From NCBI GenBank assembly GCA_021443045.1, contig JABUUT010000057.1, positions 7,446 to 16,254 on the forward strand: a DNA stretch of 8,809 nt. Direction: 5' to 3'. The position numbers and the translations under genes were made by a program. The first letter of the stretch is position 1; each line of letters starts with the position of its first letter. Below, one piece after another: positions 6,202 through 8,809 of this stretch. Under the pieces are notes generated by a model, which was not told the DNA's origin, ran no database searches, and was given only the letters and a program-made list of their open reading frames with translations. The DNA is from Fibrobacteraceae bacterium (lineage in GTDB: Bacteria; Fibrobacterota; Fibrobacteria; Fibrobacterales; Fibrobacteraceae).

Positions 6202-8628
6202 ATGAATATGAAAAAAATTGCACTTTTTGGACTCAGTTCCATTTTCGCCATTTCTATGGTTGCTTGCACTGTCGGTGAAACCGATGAAGGTGAAACAAAC
6301 GAAGTTTCCAACTATGAAAACCTACCGGCATGCTCCGCCAAAAAGAATATGGCGGGTATTAGTTTTATTGGCCAAAAGTTTTATGTTGAAGAAGAAGATG
6401 CCTACTACCTTTGTAAGGAGTCTGGCTGGGTTATTTCTGATGCAACTCCAGTGGATTTTGGCCCAGAACCAGTTGTTGTTATAGACAGCAGTACCGTTGT
6501 TGGAACCGCTTTTGTAGGTGGCTACTTTGAACAGGGTTCTCCCGTTGTTTTGAGAGAAGTTAAACTGGACGCTAAGAAAAGTGAACTCAAAGAAACCGGC
6601 ATTACCTTCAACGATGAAATTTCCTCTGCAAAGGGCGACTTCGTTATTTCCAATGTAAGCCTCTACAACGGCTACGCTCTCGTGGAAGTTACTGGTCTAT
6701 ATTATGATATGAACACAGGTCTTCTTTCTGAAGACAGCATTAAACTCAGTACTCTTGTAGACATGGGCGATAGTGATGAGGTCAAGGTGAACCTGTTCAG
6801 CGAAATGGAACTGCCTCGCATTAAGAAATTGGTAAAAAATGGATATTCTGTAAAGGCTGCAAAAATCCAGGCCGAACACGAATTGCTCACCGCCCTTGGC
6901 TTTGGTGGCTCCGTTGCTGATGTAGATGCCGCCATGCTGGCTACAGGCATTGTCTTTCGAAACACTGGCGATGTGTCCGATATGATAAATGCAATCAAGG
7001 CTTTCGGTGAAGCTTTTGCCGAAAATGGCGTATGGAACGATGAAAAGTCCAAGACCATTTTTGCCGACTTTGCCTACGCTCTTGAAAACCTTAAGATTCG
7101 TGACGAGGACAATGACGATGTAATTATGCGTACAGGTTTTTTCCGTAAAAATTTGGAATCTTTTGGCTTGGCCAAGGTTCCAGGCTTTGAAGCCTATGTA
7201 TCCAAGTTCTGGAATTCCAATTATGGTTTGGGCAGCTGCGGATCCGCTCGTGAAAATGCGGTGGTCAAAAACCAGAATGAATCTAGCGATAGTGCCAGTG
7301 CTTACTTTATTTGCAAAAGCTCTTCTTGGATTACCGCTTCTGATTTTGAACGGGACACTGTTGGTTTAGGAGCCGCACTCGATGGCACCATTATGGAAGG
7401 TAACGTAGATAACGAAAAGTTGTATGTTTATGATACGGCTGGTCTGGGTCGTGGTAATCCCACTCGTTGGCTCCCCATTGAAACCGCCATGCTAGATGAA
7501 GGCCGCAAAGACAATCTAATGGCAGACTCTTTGGTTCTGGAAAAGTGGATTGGTTATGCCTGCACCGATTTTGAAGACGTGCGTTACACTATGGCCATGA
7601 CCATCAATGAAGACGATGATTCAACCTACTGGGGCTGTAACAAACGCCATTGGGCACAGTACGATGCTTATGTGTACAAAGTGGGTAACCTTTGCCACGA
7701 AGGTATTTACGACTTTGACAAGGTGGAAATTGTAAAGGTGGGAAATGTTACTCGTTACCTGCACTGCGACAGCACCATCTCGGAAGACAAGAAAGACACT
7801 ACCTGGACTTGGATCCAGACCTTGAACAAGTTTGATGAACGCTATGGCATTTGCGATTATAAGCATGTAGACAATATTGGTAAGGTTATTAAGTATAAGG
7901 AAGATGGCAGTGATAAATATGCTCGCTGCGTGCATTCTGGTACTGAAAAACAATTCTCTTGGGTAGAAGGCTTTACGGAAACAGATTACCTTACCCAAGA
8001 CGAAGAGTCCTGTAACCCTGAGAAAGTGGCTGAAATAGGTAAGAATTTTTATGTTTGCACCCAGGTCGAAAAAATGAATAAGGACACTCTCTATTTTACC
8101 TGGAGAAAGGCAACCCCCGCTGAAAAAGATGTGGGAGAAGTGTGTGGTAAACATATTGCTGGCAAGGTTACATCCGATGGTGCAAAGACAGATACCAAGT
8201 ATTATCGTTGTGAATACTCCTATTCCCAGTGGATGTGGGTGGCTTCCAACGAGTATACTTTTATCAACTACGGAGAGCCTTGTGACATTACATCAGTATT
8301 GAGTACCACAAAGGGAAATTTTGTTTGCACCGATTCTGTGAAGGCTATTTACGATGTTGGCGAAGAAGATTTATACTATAAATATTCTTGGCGAGAAGCG
8401 ACTAAGGCCGAAGCAAAGGCCGGTAAGCCCTGCACCATCAACACCCTTGGCGAAAAGGTTACGGTAAAGGGTGTGGTGTATATGTGTGCTCAAACATACA
8501 CGGATTCCTTCTCAGATCCTTTGAATCCGCAGAGCTATCTCCTCATCAATACTGATGATGTGAATTTCTATTCATCTATACCTGTTTCATGGTACAACAC
8601 CGAAGACAATATAACTCAACTTCAGTAA
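6202..8628 (+). CDS. Cysteine-tryptophan repeat lipoprotein, paralogue of the first gene, no FISUMP domain
   Basis: An exported lipoprotein of 808 residues (806 if ATG 6208 is used); function unknown. Parts in order: a signal peptide with lipobox MVAC (C22; Met at -3 is less usual than Leu); an acidic linker; one Cys-Cys-Trp unit (C44, C71, W76); a module (about 99-343) paralogous to residues 129-370 of the first protein, sharing YALVEV (158-163), KLS-LVD, an AAK motif and an ALGF/AFGF end; then about nine Cys-Cys-Trp units from C346. Late units use WRKATPAE and WREATKAE spacers, the same type as units 9-16 of the first protein. The second unit has lost both cysteines but keeps Trp (W423). 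The final unit (C744, C762) lacks the usual WR-x-A spacer and runs into a divergent tail ending ITQLQ, with W797 the only late Trp. Where the paralogue carries FISUMP, this protein stops, so it may be C-terminally truncated or naturally domain-less. Last gene of the tight run. Confidence 0.88.
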   Translation: MNMKKIALFGLSSIFAISMVACTVGETDEGETNEVSNYENLPACSAKKNMAGISFIGQKFYVEEEDAYYLCKESGWVISDATPVDFGPEPVVVIDSSTVVGTAFVGGYFEQGSPVVLREVKLDAKKSELKETGITFNDEISSAKGDFVISNVSLYNGYALVEVTGLYYDMNTGLLSEDSIKLSTLVDMGDSDEVKVNLFSEMELPRIKKLVKNGYSVKAAKIQAEHELLTALGFGGSVADVDAAMLATGIVFRNTGDVSDMINAIKAFGEAFAENGVWNDEKSKTIFADFAYALENLKIRDEDNDDVIMRTGFFRKNLESFGLAKVPGFEAYVSKFWNSNYGLGSCGSARENAVVKNQNESSDSASAYFICKSSSWITASDFERDTVGLGAALDGTIMEGNVDNEKLYVYDTAGLGRGNPTRWLPIETAMLDEGRKDNLMADSLVLEKWIGYACTDFEDVRYTMAMTINEDDDSTYWGCNKRHWAQYDAYVYKVGNLCHEGIYDFDKVEIVKVGNVTRYLHCDSTISEDKKDTTWTWIQTLNKFDERYGICDYKHVDNIGKVIKYKEDGSDKYARCVHSGTEKQFSWVEGFTETDYLTQDEESCNPEKVAEIGKNFYVCTQVEKMNKDTLYFTWRKATPAEKDVGEVCGKHIAGKVTSDGAKTDTKYYRCEYSYSQWMWVASNEYTFINYGEPCDITSVLSTTKGNFVCTDSVKAIYDVGEEDLYYKYSWREATKAEAKAGKPCTINTLGEKVTVKGVVYMCAQTYTDSFSDPLNPQSYLLINTDDVNFYSSIPVSWYNTEDNITQLQ
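7237..8592 (+). repeat. Array of about nine Cys-Cys-Trp protein repeats
   Basis: First cysteines of the units lie at C346, (absent in unit 2), C454, C498, C551, C604, C648, C694 and C744; second cysteines include C479 and C762. Units are longer and more irregular than in the first lipoprotein (about 44-53 residues in most), mainly through acidic insertions between the second Cys and Trp. Sequence similarity between units is low at the DNA level, so the array is old or fast evolving. Confidence 0.8.
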
Positions 8629-8809
8629 TTTTTCACTGGATAACAGATATGGAATAAAACATGGATTGAGCTACAGGAATTATGACAAATGCAGCAAACC
8701 ATTAAAACTTGTGCTCCAAAGTCCTATTGCATACACTGATGCTAAAAGGGTGGAGCACGAGGCATCTGCCCTGCGAAATAACAAACTGGATAGTTTCTTG
8801 TTGAGCGGG
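8615..8809 (+). CDS. Partial open frame running off the right edge, unrecognised
   Basis: After an in-frame stop at 8612-8614 this frame stays open for 65 codons to the last base. Part of its product reads SYRNYDKCSKPLKL and later KRVEHEASALRNNKLDSFLL, which looks protein-like (charged and hydrophobic residues mixed) but matches no family I can name. There is no ATG in frame; TTG (8666) and GTG (8711) are possible starts, neither with a clear ribosome site. Its arginines use AGA, AGG, AGG and CGA, unlike the CGC/CGT usage of dut's downstream neighbours. It may be a real partial gene, a decayed gene or a chance open frame. Confidence 0.25.
8711..8758. repeat. 8-bp perfect inverted repeat, 32-base loop
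   Basis: GTGCTCCA at 8711-8718 is matched by TGGAGCAC at 8751-8758. The arms do not extend further and no T-run follows, so it is not an intrinsic terminator. It lies inside the partial open frame. It may be chance, or the end of an element cut by the window edge. Confidence 0.3.

Noticed and set aside
7621..8154. 177-codon open frame on the minus strand
   Set aside because: Antisense to a well-supported repeat lipoprotein; its hydrophobic look comes from the reverse complement of acidic and lysine codons.
8623..8638. Terminator after the last gene (CAGT/ACTG)
   Set aside because: Only a 4-bp stem, with the T-run inside the loop.
8711..8758. Integron attC site
   Set aside because: Only the simple 8-bp arms are present; no recognisable core GTT site, paired inner boxes or cassette structure.

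Overview
The window most likely comes from a Fibrobacter or close relative (Fibrobacteraceae). The main evidence is a C-terminal FISUMP-type domain (Fibrobacter succinogenes major paralogous domain) in the first large gene. Lipoproteins with serine/acidic linkers and a diderm outer-membrane barrel protein fit this too. The assignment rests on family recognition, not on a database search.

Layout, all on the + strand. Positions 1-169 are non-coding, rich in short hairpins and ending in a degenerate tract of CTGATAAC/CCAACCAC-like words. Positions 170-607 encode a complete dUTPase (dut). Positions 608-941 are non-coding, with a REP-like imperfect hairpin, a second tract of the same word family and a weak candidate promoter. 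Positions 942-8628 form one tight run of four genes separated by 25, 12 and 9 bases: a giant repeat lipoprotein (1173 aa), an outer-membrane beta-barrel protein with a long Ala/Pro/Val-rich N-terminal linker (481 aa), a tiny Ser/Asp/Glu-rich lipoprotein (81 aa) and a second repeat lipoprotein (808 aa). After 8628 an open frame runs off the right edge without a recognisable product. No convincing terminator, tRNA, rRNA, CRISPR array or insertion sequence is visible.

The two large lipoproteins are diverged paralogues. Each has a lipobox, one N-terminal Cys-Cys-Trp unit, a shared ~240-residue module (containing YALVEV and a 'KLS-LVD' motif) and then a long tandem array of ~35-50-residue units of the form C-x(n)-[YF]-x-C-x(4-18)-W. 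There are 17 units in the first protein and about 9 in the second. Only the first ends in a FISUMP domain. Since all three lipoproteins and the barrel are exported to the envelope and appear co-transcribed, I infer that they build one envelope-associated, probably disulfide-stabilised assembly anchored in or near the outer membrane. Its function (adhesion to substrate, surface scaffold, recognition) cannot be read from the sequence. This four-gene module is the best candidate here for an undescribed system.
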